DNA from: Oscillospiraceae bacterium
Lineage (GTDB): Bacteria > Bacillota > Clostridia > Oscillospirales > Oscillospiraceae
Length of the DNA stretch: 64,000 nt
Assembly (NCBI GenBank): GCA_910574635.1
Contig: CAJTCG010000006.1
Span: 1-64,000, forward strand
Direction of reading: 5' to 3'
Position numbers and translations under genes: made by a program. This document shows positions 9,639 through 18,013 of the stretch, in pieces (within the stretch, counting starts at the first letter, position 1; each line of letters opens with the position of its first letter). The notes below the pieces were generated by a model, which saw nothing but the letters and a program-made list of their open reading frames with translations, was not told where the DNA came from and did not search any database.

Positions 9639-9667
9639 TGGACTTCGCCAAAGGTTTATGGTAAAAT
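9639..9667 (+). promoter_or_regulatory. Sigma-A promoter of the Cys-rich gene
   Basis: TGGACT 9639-9644, 17-bp spacer, TAAAAT 9662-9667. Confidence 0.65.
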
Positions 9668-9728
9668 TTAAATTCTAACTATACAGATTCCCCGGACTCG
9701 ACGGGGAGCGTGGAAGAGGTGCTTTGCC

Positions 9729-10328
9729 ATGCGCGAGGAGATGCGGACCTTCGGATATCTCTGCCCAAAATGCGGGAAGCCCGTTATGAAGGCGCGCTCC
9801 GTTTTTGCGCTGGAGGCCTCCGGCGCGGAGGTGGAGTGTGACTGCGGCGGCTCCGCCCTGACGGCGGCCTTTGACGGAGAGCGCTACCGGCTCACCGTTC
9901 CCTGCGGCCTTTGCGGGGGGACCCACACCGCCGTCTGTTCCCGGAAACAGGTGCTGGAGGGGGCCGTGGCCCTGGCCTGCGCCGGGACGAAGCAGTTTTG
10001 CTGCTTCATCGGCCCGGAGGGCACCGTGGACCGGCAGCTCAGGGAGCTGGCTGTCCTGGCGGAGAAGGAGAAGCGGCAGGGGGACAACGAGGCCTTCCTG
10101 GATAACGTTATCATGTACGAGGTCCTCTCGGAGCTCCGGGACATCGCCGCCCGGAAGGGAATCTCCTGCGCCTGCGGCAGCGAACGTTACGGCATGGAGG
10201 TCCGGCGGTCCGCCGTGGACCTCATCTGCCGGGACTGCGGGGCCAGGCTCCGGGTGCCCGCCGCCACGGACCGGGACCTGGACGACCTGTGCTGCCACAT
10301 GAAACTGGTTCTGCCGGGGAAGAAATAA
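9729..10328 (+). CDS. Cysteine-rich zinc-binding hypothetical protein
   Basis: 199 residues. Multiple CxxC or CxC pairs: CPKC (12-15), a CDC pair near 37, CGLC near 61, CACG near 147 and CRDC near 166, suggesting two or three small zinc-ribbon lobes around a helical middle (about 90-140, RELAVLAEKEKRQ). I recognise the overall pattern as a conserved clostridial protein of unknown function. It is followed 80 bp later by a CDF-type metal exporter, which may be coincidence. Confidence 0.75.
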   Translation: MREEMRTFGYLCPKCGKPVMKARSVFALEASGAEVECDCGGSALTAAFDGERYRLTVPCGLCGGTHTAVCSRKQVLEGAVALACAGTKQFCCFIGPEGTVDRQLRELAVLAEKEKRQGDNEAFLDNVIMYEVLSELRDIAARKGISCACGSERYGMEVRRSAVDLICRDCGARLRVPAATDRDLDDLCCHMKLVLPGKK

Positions 10329-10407
10329 AGGGGAAAGAGCGGTATCAACATGCCGCTCTTCCGCATATCCTCTAACGTTTATGAGTTCCTGGAAGGGAGT
10401 GGAGTCC

Positions 10408-11571
10408 GTGATTTCAATTTTGGCCCGCCTGTTCCTCAAGCCCGAGGGGAAGACCGAGGCCCAGCTGCGGCGGGGTTATGGCATCCTCTGCGGCGGGGTG
10501 GGCGTGTTTTTAAATCTGCTGCTGTTTTTGGGAAAGCTGCTGGCGGGCCTGGCCTCCGGGTCCATCGCCGTAGTGGCGGACGCCGTGAACAACCTTTCCG
10601 ACGCCGGGTCCTCCGTGGTCACCCTGCTGGGCTTTCGCCTGGCGGAGCAGAAGCCGGACCACGAGCACCCCTTCGGCCACGGGCGGATGGAGTACCTCTC
10701 CGGCCTGGTGGTGGCCATGCTGATCCTGCTGATGGGCTTCGAGCTGGCCCAGTCCTCCGTGGGGAAAATTCTGCGCCCTGTCCCGGCGGAGACCGGCCCC
10801 TGGGTGACGGCGGTCCTCTGCGCCGCCATCGCCGTAAAGCTCTACATGGCCTTTTACAACCGGCGGATCGGAAAGCGCATCGGCTCTACCGCCATGGAGG
10901 CCGCCGCCCTGGACTCCCTCAGCGACTGCGCCGCCACGTCGGTGGTGCTGGCCGCCTCCCTGGTGGAGCGGTATACGGGCGTGGCTCTGGACGGCTGGGG
11001 GGGATTGCTGGTGGCCCTGTTCATCCTCTGGTCCGGCGTCCAGGCGGTCAAGGCCACCATGGACCCCCTGCTGGGCACGCCGCCCTCGGCGGAGTTTGTG
11101 GAGAAAATCCGGTCCCTGGTCCTGTCCCACCAGCCGATCCTGGGGGTCCACGACCTCATCGTCCACGATTACGGCCCCGGGCGGCGGATGATCTCCCTTC
11201 ACGCCGAGGTCCCTGCCAGCGGGGAACTGCTGGAGCTCCACAACCGCATTGACCATGTGGAGCGGGAGCTCCGGGAGCGCCTGGGCTGCGAGGCGGTAAT
11301 TCACATGGACCCGGTGTGCACCGACGACGGCGTCACCCAGGAGACCCGCAAGCGGGTGGAGGCCTTGGTCCGGTGCATCGACGGGGACATCACCATTCAC
11401 GACTTCCGGGTGGTACCCCGGAAGGGGCACGCCCATGTGATTTTCGACGCGGCGGTGCCCTTCGACTTCCGCCTCACGGACCAGGAGGTGGAGGAGAAGA
11501 TCCAAAGCGCCGTCCAGGTGCTGGACAGCGGCTTCCAGGCCAAGGTCCGGGTGGAACGGTCCTATACTTGA
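10408..11571 (+). CDS. Cation diffusion facilitator (Zn/Fe/Mn efflux)
   Basis: 387 residues from a GTG at 10408, preferred over the ATG at 10381 because GGAAGGGAG sits eight bases before it and the family usually starts here (VISILARLFLK). Six-helix membrane domain with the metal-site motifs DAVNNLSD (58-65) and DSLSD in helix V, plus HPFGHGRMEY (87-96). The cytoplasmic C-terminal part is long (about 190 residues, one ferredoxin-like lobe about 200-290 and a second about 300-385), longer than YiiP-type proteins. Proton-coupled efflux of divalent metal is expected; the metal cannot be told from sequence. Confidence 0.92.
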   Translation: MISILARLFLKPEGKTEAQLRRGYGILCGGVGVFLNLLLFLGKLLAGLASGSIAVVADAVNNLSDAGSSVVTLLGFRLAEQKPDHEHPFGHGRMEYLSGLVVAMLILLMGFELAQSSVGKILRPVPAETGPWVTAVLCAAIAVKLYMAFYNRRIGKRIGSTAMEAAALDSLSDCAATSVVLAASLVERYTGVALDGWGGLLVALFILWSGVQAVKATMDPLLGTPPSAEFVEKIRSLVLSHQPILGVHDLIVHDYGPGRRMISLHAEVPASGELLELHNRIDHVERELRERLGCEAVIHMDPVCTDDGVTQETRKRVEALVRCIDGDITIHDFRVVPRKGHAHVIFDAAVPFDFRLTDQEVEEKIQSAVQVLDSGFQAKVRVERSYT

Positions 11572-11661
11572 AAAGAGGTATTTTTTCCGGGGCGGACCGC
11601 TGTGTCCGCCCTTTCCTGATCTCCAGGGCGGAATGGCGCGGGGGGGCGCGCCGTTTGGCGC

Positions 11662-11708
11662 TTGACAAACCTCGGCCATCTATGTATACTAACCATAGAT
11701 AGCCGAGG
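11662..11708 (+). promoter_or_regulatory. Promoter overlapped by a PadR-type operator
   Basis: TTGACA 11662-11667, 17-bp spacer, TATACT 11685-11690. A dyad CTCGGCCATCTATG / CATAGATAGCCGAG (11671-11684 and 11694-11707) surrounds the -10 box. A repressor bound there would block the promoter, so autorepression by the PadR product is likely. Confidence 0.7.
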
Positions 11709-11729
11709 CATTTTGAAAGGAGGCGCGCC

Positions 11730-12068
11730 ATGAAAATCGACAAGAGCCTGATGAGCGGCAGCACGACGCTGCTGGTCCTCTCTTTGCTTTCGGGGGAGGA
11801 GATGTACGGCTACCAGATGATTACCGAGCTGGCCCGGCGGTCCAACCACGTCTTCGACCTGAAGGAGGGGACCCTCTATCCCATCCTTCACGGCCTGGAG
11901 GCGGAGGGGCTGGTCAGCGTCCGGGAAAAGAAGTCCCCGGAGGGCCGGACAAGGAAGTACTACCGCATCACCCGGAAGGGCGGCCGGGCCCTGGACGCCC
12001 GGAAGGAGGAATGGGTGGCCTTCCGGGAGCAGGTGGACGCGGTGGTGAACAGCGCCTCCTTGGCGTGA
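11730..12068 (+). CDS. PadR-family transcriptional regulator
   Basis: 112 residues with the winged-helix signature YGYQMITELARRS and KEGTLYPILHGLEAEG, and C-terminal RKYYRITRKG. AAAGGAGGCGC precedes the ATG. The dyad over its own promoter suggests autoregulation. Two genes encoding membrane proteins follow at once, the classic PadR/HAAS arrangement in Firmicutes. Confidence 0.92.
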   Translation: MKIDKSLMSGSTTLLVLSLLSGEEMYGYQMITELARRSNHVFDLKEGTLYPILHGLEAEGLVSVREKKSPEGRTRKYYRITRKGGRALDARKEEWVAFREQVDAVVNSASLA

Positions 12069-12081
12069 GGAGGGCGGTGCC

Positions 12082-12855
12082 ATGCGCAGCAATTTTCAAA
12101 TCTGGGTGAACGCCGTGTGCGAACAGGTCCGCTTCCGGCCGGACCACCGGAGCATCGAGTTTGAGCTTCGGGACCACTACGAGGAGCACGTCCGGGACCT
12201 CCTCCGCCTGGGCCGCCCCCGGGAGCTGGCGGAGGAGCGGGCCCTGGAGGCCATGGGAAACGCCCAGGAGGTGGGCCGGGCCCTGAATAAGGTACATAAG
12301 CCCTGGCTTGGCTGGCTGTGGGAGGTAAGCCGCCTTCTGGTGCTGCTCCTGGCGCTGCTGCTGGCCTGGAAGGTCTGGCAGAATGACTCCAACACCCGCT
12401 CCCTGACGGCTCTGACCTGGAACCAGCTCACCTGGAGCGTCCCGGCTTCCGCCGGTCACGCCGCCACAGACTATCTGGACCTCTGGCTGGCTTCCGGGGA
12501 ACCCGAGCCCTACGCCGGTACCTATTGGGAGGACCCGCTTCCCGACGAGTCCCGGCTCCAGGTCCCCCTCATCCTCTGGGTGGAGACTCAGGACGTGTTC
12601 CACGATAACCTGGAGGGCCTGTATCAACGCCTGGAAATCACCGCCGACGGACAGTCCCTTCCCTGGGGACGCTACACGGGGGACGGCGAGACGCCGCTGG
12701 AGAGCGGGTACTGGCTGTACGGCCCCGCCAAACGCGGCTGGACCCGCTGCTGTGACCAGATCGTCCTGGTCCTGGACGGCCCGCCCCAGCGGGTGGAGGT
12801 CACCCACCCCCGGGGAAACTGGACGCTGACAGCGGAATGGGAGGGAATGTCATGA
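12082..12855 (+). CDS. HAAS (DUF1700-like) domain membrane protein
   Basis: 257 residues. Residues 1-75 form the helical HAAS-type domain found next to PadR regulators (FELRDHYEEHVRDLL, ALEAMGNAQEVGRALNKVHKP). A membrane helix lies at about 81-100, then an extracytoplasmic region of about 155 residues without a recognised domain. It follows padR by 13 bp with a good ribosome site. In known operons the HAAS protein modulates or cooperates with PadR; here this is by analogy. Confidence 0.8.
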   Translation: MRSNFQIWVNAVCEQVRFRPDHRSIEFELRDHYEEHVRDLLRLGRPRELAEERALEAMGNAQEVGRALNKVHKPWLGWLWEVSRLLVLLLALLLAWKVWQNDSNTRSLTALTWNQLTWSVPASAGHAATDYLDLWLASGEPEPYAGTYWEDPLPDESRLQVPLILWVETQDVFHDNLEGLYQRLEITADGQSLPWGRYTGDGETPLESGYWLYGPAKRGWTRCCDQIVLVLDGPPQRVEVTHPRGNWTLTAEWEGMS

Positions 12856-13583
12856 GGCATTGGAACCGGGGAAAGAAAACGGTCCGAAATTTCCTCCTGG
12901 CCCTCCTGCTGGTGTTCCTGATCTATGCCTCCCAGGGCTTCCCGCCCTATACGGTGCGGGGCATGTGCCGCCAGGTCCAGCACGACTACCTTCTCGGGGA
13001 GCTGGAGCCCCTGTATGTCCAGCGGGACTGGCGGCACCCTTCCGCAAACCGGTACAAGCGCTATACCACCGTGGCGGCCCGGTGCGGGGAGACCTACACC
13101 ATCTTCCGTTACGCAGACGGTCTTCTGGGAAGCCATCGGGACTGGTCCGACCTGAGCCCAGTCTTTGGCGAAGGGGCCGTCTGCGTCGCCAGGGGCGGAA
13201 AAATCTACGCGGCGGGCCCCTTTGCGGAGGCCGCCACCGCCGTGGCCGTGGTCCGGGCGGAGAAGCCCCCGGCCCCCAACGGAAACGTGGGATGCCGGGA
13301 GTTCACGCTGGAGGGGGAACGGCTGGTGGACCAAGTCTTCGTCTTTCCCTATGAGACGGATTACTCCAGCTTTGAAGGGGAGCATATGGGGGAAGAAGAT
13401 CTGGTCCTCCCTGCGGTAGTTGAAATGTGGTATCGGAAGCCCGCCCCCAATGCGGACCCCGGCCTATACTATTTTGAGAACAAAGATCTTCCCTGTACCG
13501 TGACGCTGTACAGCGAGACGGGAGAAGCGCTGGAGACTTTTGACCTGACGGTGACGACTGAGGGGATCCGCAGCTGGTGGTGA
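12852..13583 (+). CDS. Membrane-anchored hypothetical protein of the PadR operon
   Basis: 243 residues from the ATG at 12852, overlapping the previous stop by 4 bp (ATGA) with GGGAGGG upstream. One N-terminal signal/anchor helix (about 12-30), then an extracytoplasmic domain of about 210 residues that I do not recognise. Translational coupling implies joint function with the HAAS protein. Confidence 0.75.
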   Translation: MRHWNRGKKTVRNFLLALLLVFLIYASQGFPPYTVRGMCRQVQHDYLLGELEPLYVQRDWRHPSANRYKRYTTVAARCGETYTIFRYADGLLGSHRDWSDLSPVFGEGAVCVARGGKIYAAGPFAEAATAVAVVRAEKPPAPNGNVGCREFTLEGERLVDQVFVFPYETDYSSFEGEHMGEEDLVLPAVVEMWYRKPAPNADPGLYYFENKDLPCTVTLYSETGEALETFDLTVTTEGIRSWW

Positions 13584-13584
13584 C

Positions 13585-13622
13585 AGCAAGAGGACGGTAT
13601 CGTTCGATACCGTCCTCTTGCT
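13585..13622. terminator. Long hairpin at the end of the PadR operon
   Basis: An 18-bp perfect stem (AGCAAGAGGACGGTATCG and its complement) directly after the stop codon. No T-run follows, so termination may be weak or bidirectional. Confidence 0.5.
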
Positions 13623-13639
13623 GGTTAAAGCAATTCCGC

Positions 13640-13735
13640 GTTGCCGCCGCTTCGGCCTGGTGAATCACCAGACAGCCAGAGCGGGATAAAGTCCTTTTTG
13701 GGAACCTTTTTCTTTCAAGAAAAAGGTTCAGCCTT
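13640..13735 (-). repeat. Gene-end repeat, copy 1
   Basis: This block (CACCAGACAGCCAGAGCGGGATAAAG..., then TTTTTCTTTCAAGAAAAA) recurs at 43337-43425 and, inverted, at 51425-51530. Each copy lies across the 3' end of a gene in the same relative orientation, and its hairpin supplies the last codons. Here it overlaps the stop of the carboxyltransferase gene. Confidence 0.6.
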
Positions 13736-15188
13736 TGAACTCCACAAACAGCTCCCGCACGGCGTTGGGGTCCGCCGGAGCGGCCTTCTGCGCCGGGGCG
13801 GCAGGAGCGGCGGCGGGCTCGTCATGGGGCCCGTCCCGCCAAGCCAGGAACTTGGGCGCTACCTGGGGGAACAGCGCCAGGGACAGCACGTCCTCGTCGC
13901 TCTTGGCGATGTCCTTGAACTCCTCCCGGTACTTCTCCACCTCCGGCTGGAGCTGGTCCGCCGGGCGGCAGGTAATCACGTCCTCGGGCTTGATGCCCGC
14001 CAGGGCCCGGACTTCCTCGTTGACCTCGCCGGGAACCTGGCCGTACTCACCCCGGAGGAGGCCCTTGGACTCCTTGGGGAAGGTCTTGTACTTGCCCACC
14101 ACCACGTTCATGACGGCCTGGGTGCCCACGATCTGGCTGGTGGGGGTGACCAGCGGGGGATAGCCGAAGTCCTTGCGGACCCGGGGAATCTCCGCCAGCA
14201 CGTCGTAGTACTTCTCCTCCTTGTTCGCCTGCTTCAGCTGGGAAATCAGGTTGGAGAGCATGCCGCCGGGCACCTGATAGAGGAGGGTGTTGGTGTCCAC
14301 GTTCAGCACCTTCGGGTCCAGGCTGCCCTGCTCCTTGAGCTTCTGGGCGACCTTGCGGAAGTGGGCGGCGGCCTCGCTCATTTTGTTCAGGTCCAGCTTG
14401 GTGTCCCGGACGGTGCCCTGGAGGGTGGCCACCAAAGACTCCGTGGCGGGCTGGGCCGTGCCGTTGGCCAGGGGGCTCAGGGCCGTGTCCACAATGTCCA
14501 CTCCGGCATAGGCCGCCATGAGATACACCATGTCGCCGGTGCCGGTGGTGTTGTGGGTGTGGAGGTGGATGGGGATTTTCACGGTTTCCTTCAGCTTCTT
14601 CACCAGGGAATAGGCGTCCATGGGCAAAAGCAGGTTCGCCATGTCCTTGACGCAGATTACGTCCGCGCCCATCTGCTCCAGCTCCAGGGCCAGCTTCACG
14701 AAGTACTCCTCATTGTGAATGGGGGAGATGGTGTAGCTGAGGGTAGCCTCCACCATGCCGCCGTACTTCTTGGTGGATTTGATGGCCTGTTCCAGGTTCC
14801 GCACGTCGTTCAGCGCGTCGAAAATCCGGATGATGTCGATGCCGTTTTCAATGGACTTACGGCAGAAGGCGTCCACCACATCGTCGGCGTAGTGCTTGTA
14901 GCCCAGGATGTTCTGGCCCCGGAAGAGCATCTGGAGCTTCGTGTTGGGCAGAGCCTTGCGGAGCTTCCGCAGACGCTCCCAGGGGTCCTCGTTGAGAAAG
15001 CGCATGCACGAGTCGAACGTCGCGCCGCCCCAGCACTCCAAAGACCAGTAGCCGATGGAGTCCAGCACCTCACAGGCGGGGAGCATGTCCTCCACCCGCA
15101 TCCGGGTGGCCGCCTGGGACTGGTGTGCGTCCCGGAGGATGGTGTCGGTGATATACAGGGGCTTCTTAGACAAAAATTCCATAGCCAT
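13728..15188 (-). CDS. oadA: Oxaloacetate decarboxylase-type carboxyltransferase (alpha) subunit, biotin domain split off
   Basis: 486 residues. Catalytic TIM barrel with DTILRDAHQS (15-24), the carboxylated-lysine segment VKDMAN (K181) and the metal-binding HLHTHNTTG (208-216), followed by the PYC_OADA-type C-terminal domain and a short Ala/Pro tail. No biotinyl domain is fused; it is encoded by a separate gene in the operon. It moves the carboxyl group of oxaloacetate (or a similar acid) to biotin. AGGAGG is seven bases before the ATG. Its end overlaps a dispersed repeat. The substrate could also be another 2-oxo acid, but oxaloacetate fits best. Confidence 0.92.
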   Translation of the reverse strand: MAMEFLSKKPLYITDTILRDAHQSQAATRMRVEDMLPACEVLDSIGYWSLECWGGATFDSCMRFLNEDPWERLRKLRKALPNTKLQMLFRGQNILGYKHYADDVVDAFCRKSIENGIDIIRIFDALNDVRNLEQAIKSTKKYGGMVEATLSYTISPIHNEEYFVKLALELEQMGADVICVKDMANLLLPMDAYSLVKKLKETVKIPIHLHTHNTTGTGDMVYLMAAYAGVDIVDTALSPLANGTAQPATESLVATLQGTVRDTKLDLNKMSEAAAHFRKVAQKLKEQGSLDPKVLNVDTNTLLYQVPGGMLSNLISQLKQANKEEKYYDVLAEIPRVRKDFGYPPLVTPTSQIVGTQAVMNVVVGKYKTFPKESKGLLRGEYGQVPGEVNEEVRALAGIKPEDVITCRPADQLQPEVEKYREEFKDIAKSDEDVLSLALFPQVAPKFLAWRDGPHDEPAAAPAAPAQKAAPADPNAVRELFVEFKG

Positions 15189-15206
15189 TACAATACCTCC
15201 TATCTA

Positions 15207-16469
15207 TCAGCCGAACAGGGAGATCATCACGCCCGCGGCGATGGCGGAGCCGATGACGCCGGCCACGTTGGGGCCCATGGCGTGCATCAGCAGGAAGTTG
15301 CTGGGATTGGCCTTCTGGCCCTCCACCTGGGAGACCCGGGCGGCCATGGGCACGGCGGACACGCCGGCGGAGCCGATGAGGGGATTGATCTTTTCTTTCA
15401 GGAACAGGTTCATGATCTTGGCCAGAACCACGCCGCCGGCGGTGCCGAAGCCGAAGGCCACGATGCCCATCAGCATGATGGCGATGGTCTGGAGGCTCAG
15501 GAAGGTCCGGCCCGTGGCGGTAGCGCCCACGGACACACCCAGGAAGATGGTGACGATGTTGATGAGCTCGTTCTGCACCGTCTTGCTCAGGCGCTCCACC
15601 GCGCCGCACTCCTTGAAGAGGTTGCCCAGCATCAAACAGGCAATCAGAGGAGCGGCGGAGGGCACCAGCAGGGCCACGAAGATGGCGACCATGATGGGGA
15701 AGATGATCTTCTCGGTCTTGGAGACCTGCCGCAGGGGCTTCATAACGATCTTCCGCTCCGCCTCAGTGGTCAGAAGCCGCATAATGGGAGGCTGAATGAC
15801 CGGCACCAGGGCCATGTAGCTGTAAGCCGCCACGGCGATGGGGCCCAGGAGCTCCGGGGCCAGCTTGGTCGCGCCGTAAATGGCGGTGGGGCCGTCCGCT
15901 CCGCCGATGATGCCGATGGACCCGGCCTGGGCGGAGGAGAAGATGCCGGACATCCGGCAGCCCACGAAGGTCATGAAGATGCCCAGCTGCGCCGCCGCGC
16001 CCAAAAGCAGGCTCTTGGGATTGGCGATCAGGGGGCCGAAGTCGGTCATTGCCCCCACGCCCATGAAGATCAGGCAGGGGTAGATGCCCAGCTTGACACC
16101 GAGATAGAGGATGTCGATAAGGCCCGGCGTGATGGACTGGCCCACCGTGGCGGTAGCCAGCACGGCGTCGGAAACGTCCACCGCCGCCAGCTCCGCCAGG
16201 AACTCCGCCGTGACAGGGGCCCCGCCGATGAGGTCCCAGTGAATGTGTCCTCCGGCGAAGAAGATCTCGTGGTACATCTCCGCGCCGGGGAGGTTGGTGA
16301 TGAGCATGCCGAAGGCGATGGGCACCAGCAGCAGGGGCTCAAATTTCTTGACGATACCCAGGTAGAGAAGGCCGCACGCGATGAGGAGCATCACCAGGCA
16401 CTTCCAGTTGTCCCCCTGGGCAAACAGCGCGAATCCCGAGCTGTTTACAAAATCCAGTATAGCTTCCAT
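15207..16469 (-). CDS. oadB: Na+-pumping decarboxylase beta subunit
   Basis: 420 residues, about 9-11 membrane segments. Signature GGADGPTAIY at 189-198 holds the conserved Asp needed for carboxybiotin decarboxylation coupled to Na+ export; MTDFGPLIANP (141-151) and a glycine-rich end (HAMGPNVAGVIGSAIAAG) are also conserved. It lies 18 bp upstream of oadA and 18 bp after the biotin carrier gene, as one operon. Confidence 0.95.
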   Translation of the reverse strand: MEAILDFVNSSGFALFAQGDNWKCLVMLLIACGLLYLGIVKKFEPLLLVPIAFGMLITNLPGAEMYHEIFFAGGHIHWDLIGGAPVTAEFLAELAAVDVSDAVLATATVGQSITPGLIDILYLGVKLGIYPCLIFMGVGAMTDFGPLIANPKSLLLGAAAQLGIFMTFVGCRMSGIFSSAQAGSIGIIGGADGPTAIYGATKLAPELLGPIAVAAYSYMALVPVIQPPIMRLLTTEAERKIVMKPLRQVSKTEKIIFPIMVAIFVALLVPSAAPLIACLMLGNLFKECGAVERLSKTVQNELINIVTIFLGVSVGATATGRTFLSLQTIAIMLMGIVAFGFGTAGGVVLAKIMNLFLKEKINPLIGSAGVSAVPMAARVSQVEGQKANPSNFLLMHAMGPNVAGVIGSAIAAGVMISLFG

Positions 16470-16487
16470 TCCAGTCCCTCCAGCGCC

Positions 16488-16826
16488 TTACTGGATGACG
16501 CACAGCAGCGTGCCGGACTCCACCGCCGCGCCCTTGGCGGCGTTGATGGAGGCCACCTTGCCGTCGCAGGGGCACATGATTTCGTTTTCCATCTTCATGG
16601 CCTCCAAAATCATCAGCACGTCGCCCTTCTTCACGGAAGCGCCCTGGCTGACCTTCACGTCCAGGATGGTGCCGGGCATGGGGCTTGTGACCTGCTCGCC
16701 TCCGGCGGGAGCGGCGGCGGGGGCCGGAGCGGGGGCCGCGGCGGCGGGCGCGGGGGCGGCCCCGGTCAGCTCCTCCAGTTCAATCTCATAGGCGGTGCCG
16801 TTGACGGTGACTCTGTACTTTTTCAT
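16488..16826 (-). CDS. Biotin carboxyl carrier protein of the decarboxylase
   Basis: 112 residues: a short beta N-terminus, an Ala/Pro-rich flexible linker (22-42) and a biotinyl domain with the EAMKMEN motif (75-81); Lys78 is the expected biotin attachment site. It shuttles the carboxyl group from the alpha to the beta subunit. Confidence 0.95.
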   Translation of the reverse strand: MKKYRVTVNGTAYEIELEELTGAAPAPAAAAPAPAPAAAPAGGEQVTSPMPGTILDVKVSQGASVKKGDVLMILEAMKMENEIMCPCDGKVASINAAKGAAVESGTLLCVIQ

Positions 16827-16848
16827 GATGCTCTCTCCTTCTTGTTCC

Positions 16849-17115
16849 TTACAGTTTTTTCATGGATACGATGCGGATGCCCGTAATGCTGGTCCCCAGT
16901 TCCTCCGCGATGGCGGCGGAGACAGCGGCAGCGATCTCCTGGCGGTTCCCCTCCTGGGCGGCGGGGGCGGCGGCAACAGGGGCCGGGGCGGCGGGGGCCG
17001 GGCGGCCTCCCACGATTTTGCCCATGATCGTCGTCAGGACGATGAGGCAGATGAGCCCGAAGAACACGGTGCCCATGCCCATCAGGCAGACAAACAAACT
17101 TCCATATTCTGGCAT
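16849..17115 (-). CDS. oadG: Na+-pumping decarboxylase gamma subunit
   Basis: 88 residues. One N-terminal membrane helix (about 8-32) then an Ala/Pro linker and a short C-terminal segment with EIAAAVSAAIAEEL. Small single-helix gamma subunits join the complex and stabilise it. First gene of the four-gene operon; AGGAGGG precedes the ATG. Confidence 0.88.
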   Translation of the reverse strand: MPEYGSLFVCLMGMGTVFFGLICLIVLTTIMGKIVGGRPAPAAPAPVAAAPAAQEGNRQEIAAAVSAAIAEELGTSITGIRIVSMKKL

Positions 17116-17147
17116 ATGCTCCCTCCTATAAATATAGATGCAGGGCT

Positions 17148-17176
17148 ATTGTATCAACTTCCGCCGAAAAAAACAA
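17148..17176 (-). promoter_or_regulatory. Promoter of the decarboxylase operon
   Basis: Minus strand TTGTTT (17176-17171), 17-bp spacer, TACAAT (17153-17148), about 30 bp before the gamma subunit start. Confidence 0.65.
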
Positions 17177-17338
17177 TGACTTTGGAGAAATTTTATCAGG
17201 GCTTTTTTGCCTAGTCCCCGGAGGCTGGACGTAAGTAATAAAACATGGTACAATTTTACGAATCCGGGGCGGGAAGCAGCGGGTTTATCCGTTAAGAAAC
17301 CGGTAAAATTTCCCCGCCCCGCCGGAAAGGAGTCCGCT

Positions 17339-18013
17339 ATGCAGTATCAAACCGTGGTCCCGGGCCGCTTTCTCGCCCGGCCCAACCGCTTCATCGCCCA
17401 GGTGGAGGCGGAGGGAGCCGTCCAGACCGTCCACGTAAAAAATACGGGCCGCTGCCGGGAGCTGCTGGTCCCCGGAGCGGCCGTCTATCTGGAGAAAAAC
17501 AAAAACCCCGGCCGGAAGACGGCGTATGACCTCATTGCCGTGCGGAAGGGGGAGCTGCTGGTAAACATGGACGCCCAGGCGCCCAACCGGGTCTTTGCCG
17601 AATGGCTGGCGCCCCGCCTGCCGGAGGGGGCGGTCCTCCGCCGGGAGTACGCATATGGGGACTCCCGCCTGGACTTTTGCGTGGAGAGCCCCCGGGGCCT
17701 CTTCCTGATCGAGGTCAAGGGCGTCACCCTGGAGGACGGCGGCGCGGCCCGCTTCCCCGACGCGCCCACGGAGCGGGGGGTAAAGCACATCCGGGAGCTG
17801 CAAAAGGCGGCGGAGGCCGGGCTGGGGGCGGCGCTGTTCTTCGTGGTGCAGATGGAGGGCATGAAGAGCGTGGCCCCCAACGAGGAGACCCACCCCGCCT
17901 TCGGCGCGGCCCTGCGGGAGGCCGCCTCTGCGGGGGTCCGGGTGTGCGCCTGGGACTGCGCCGTCACGCCGGAGAGCCTGACCCTCCGGCGGGAGGTGCC
18001 GGTTCTGCTCTAA
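17339..18013 (+). CDS. sfsA: SfsA family DNA/RNA nuclease-like protein
   Basis: 224 residues from ATG 17339, which has GAAAGGAG upstream; earlier in-frame codons lack a ribosome site. OB-like N-terminal part (FIAQVEAEG, NTGRCREL) and a PD-(D/E)xK-like C-terminal core (DSRLDFCVE, FLIEVKGVTLE). Family members bind nucleic acid and were named after sugar-fermentation stimulation; exact role unsettled. The stop overlaps convergent ispE by 4 bp. Confidence 0.93.
   Translation: MQYQTVVPGRFLARPNRFIAQVEAEGAVQTVHVKNTGRCRELLVPGAAVYLEKNKNPGRKTAYDLIAVRKGELLVNMDAQAPNRVFAEWLAPRLPEGAVLRREYAYGDSRLDFCVESPRGLFLIEVKGVTLEDGGAARFPDAPTERGVKHIRELQKAAEAGLGAALFFVVQMEGMKSVAPNEETHPAFGAALREAASAGVRVCAWDCAVTPESLTLRREVPVLL

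Noticed and set aside
13641-16886. A 1081-codon open frame opposite the decarboxylase operon
   Set aside because: It is the antisense shadow of oadA, oadB and the biotin carrier gene, caused by high GC at third positions; its translation is low-complexity His/Gly/Val-rich with no family match, and the minus-strand genes have clear catalytic motifs and ribosome sites.
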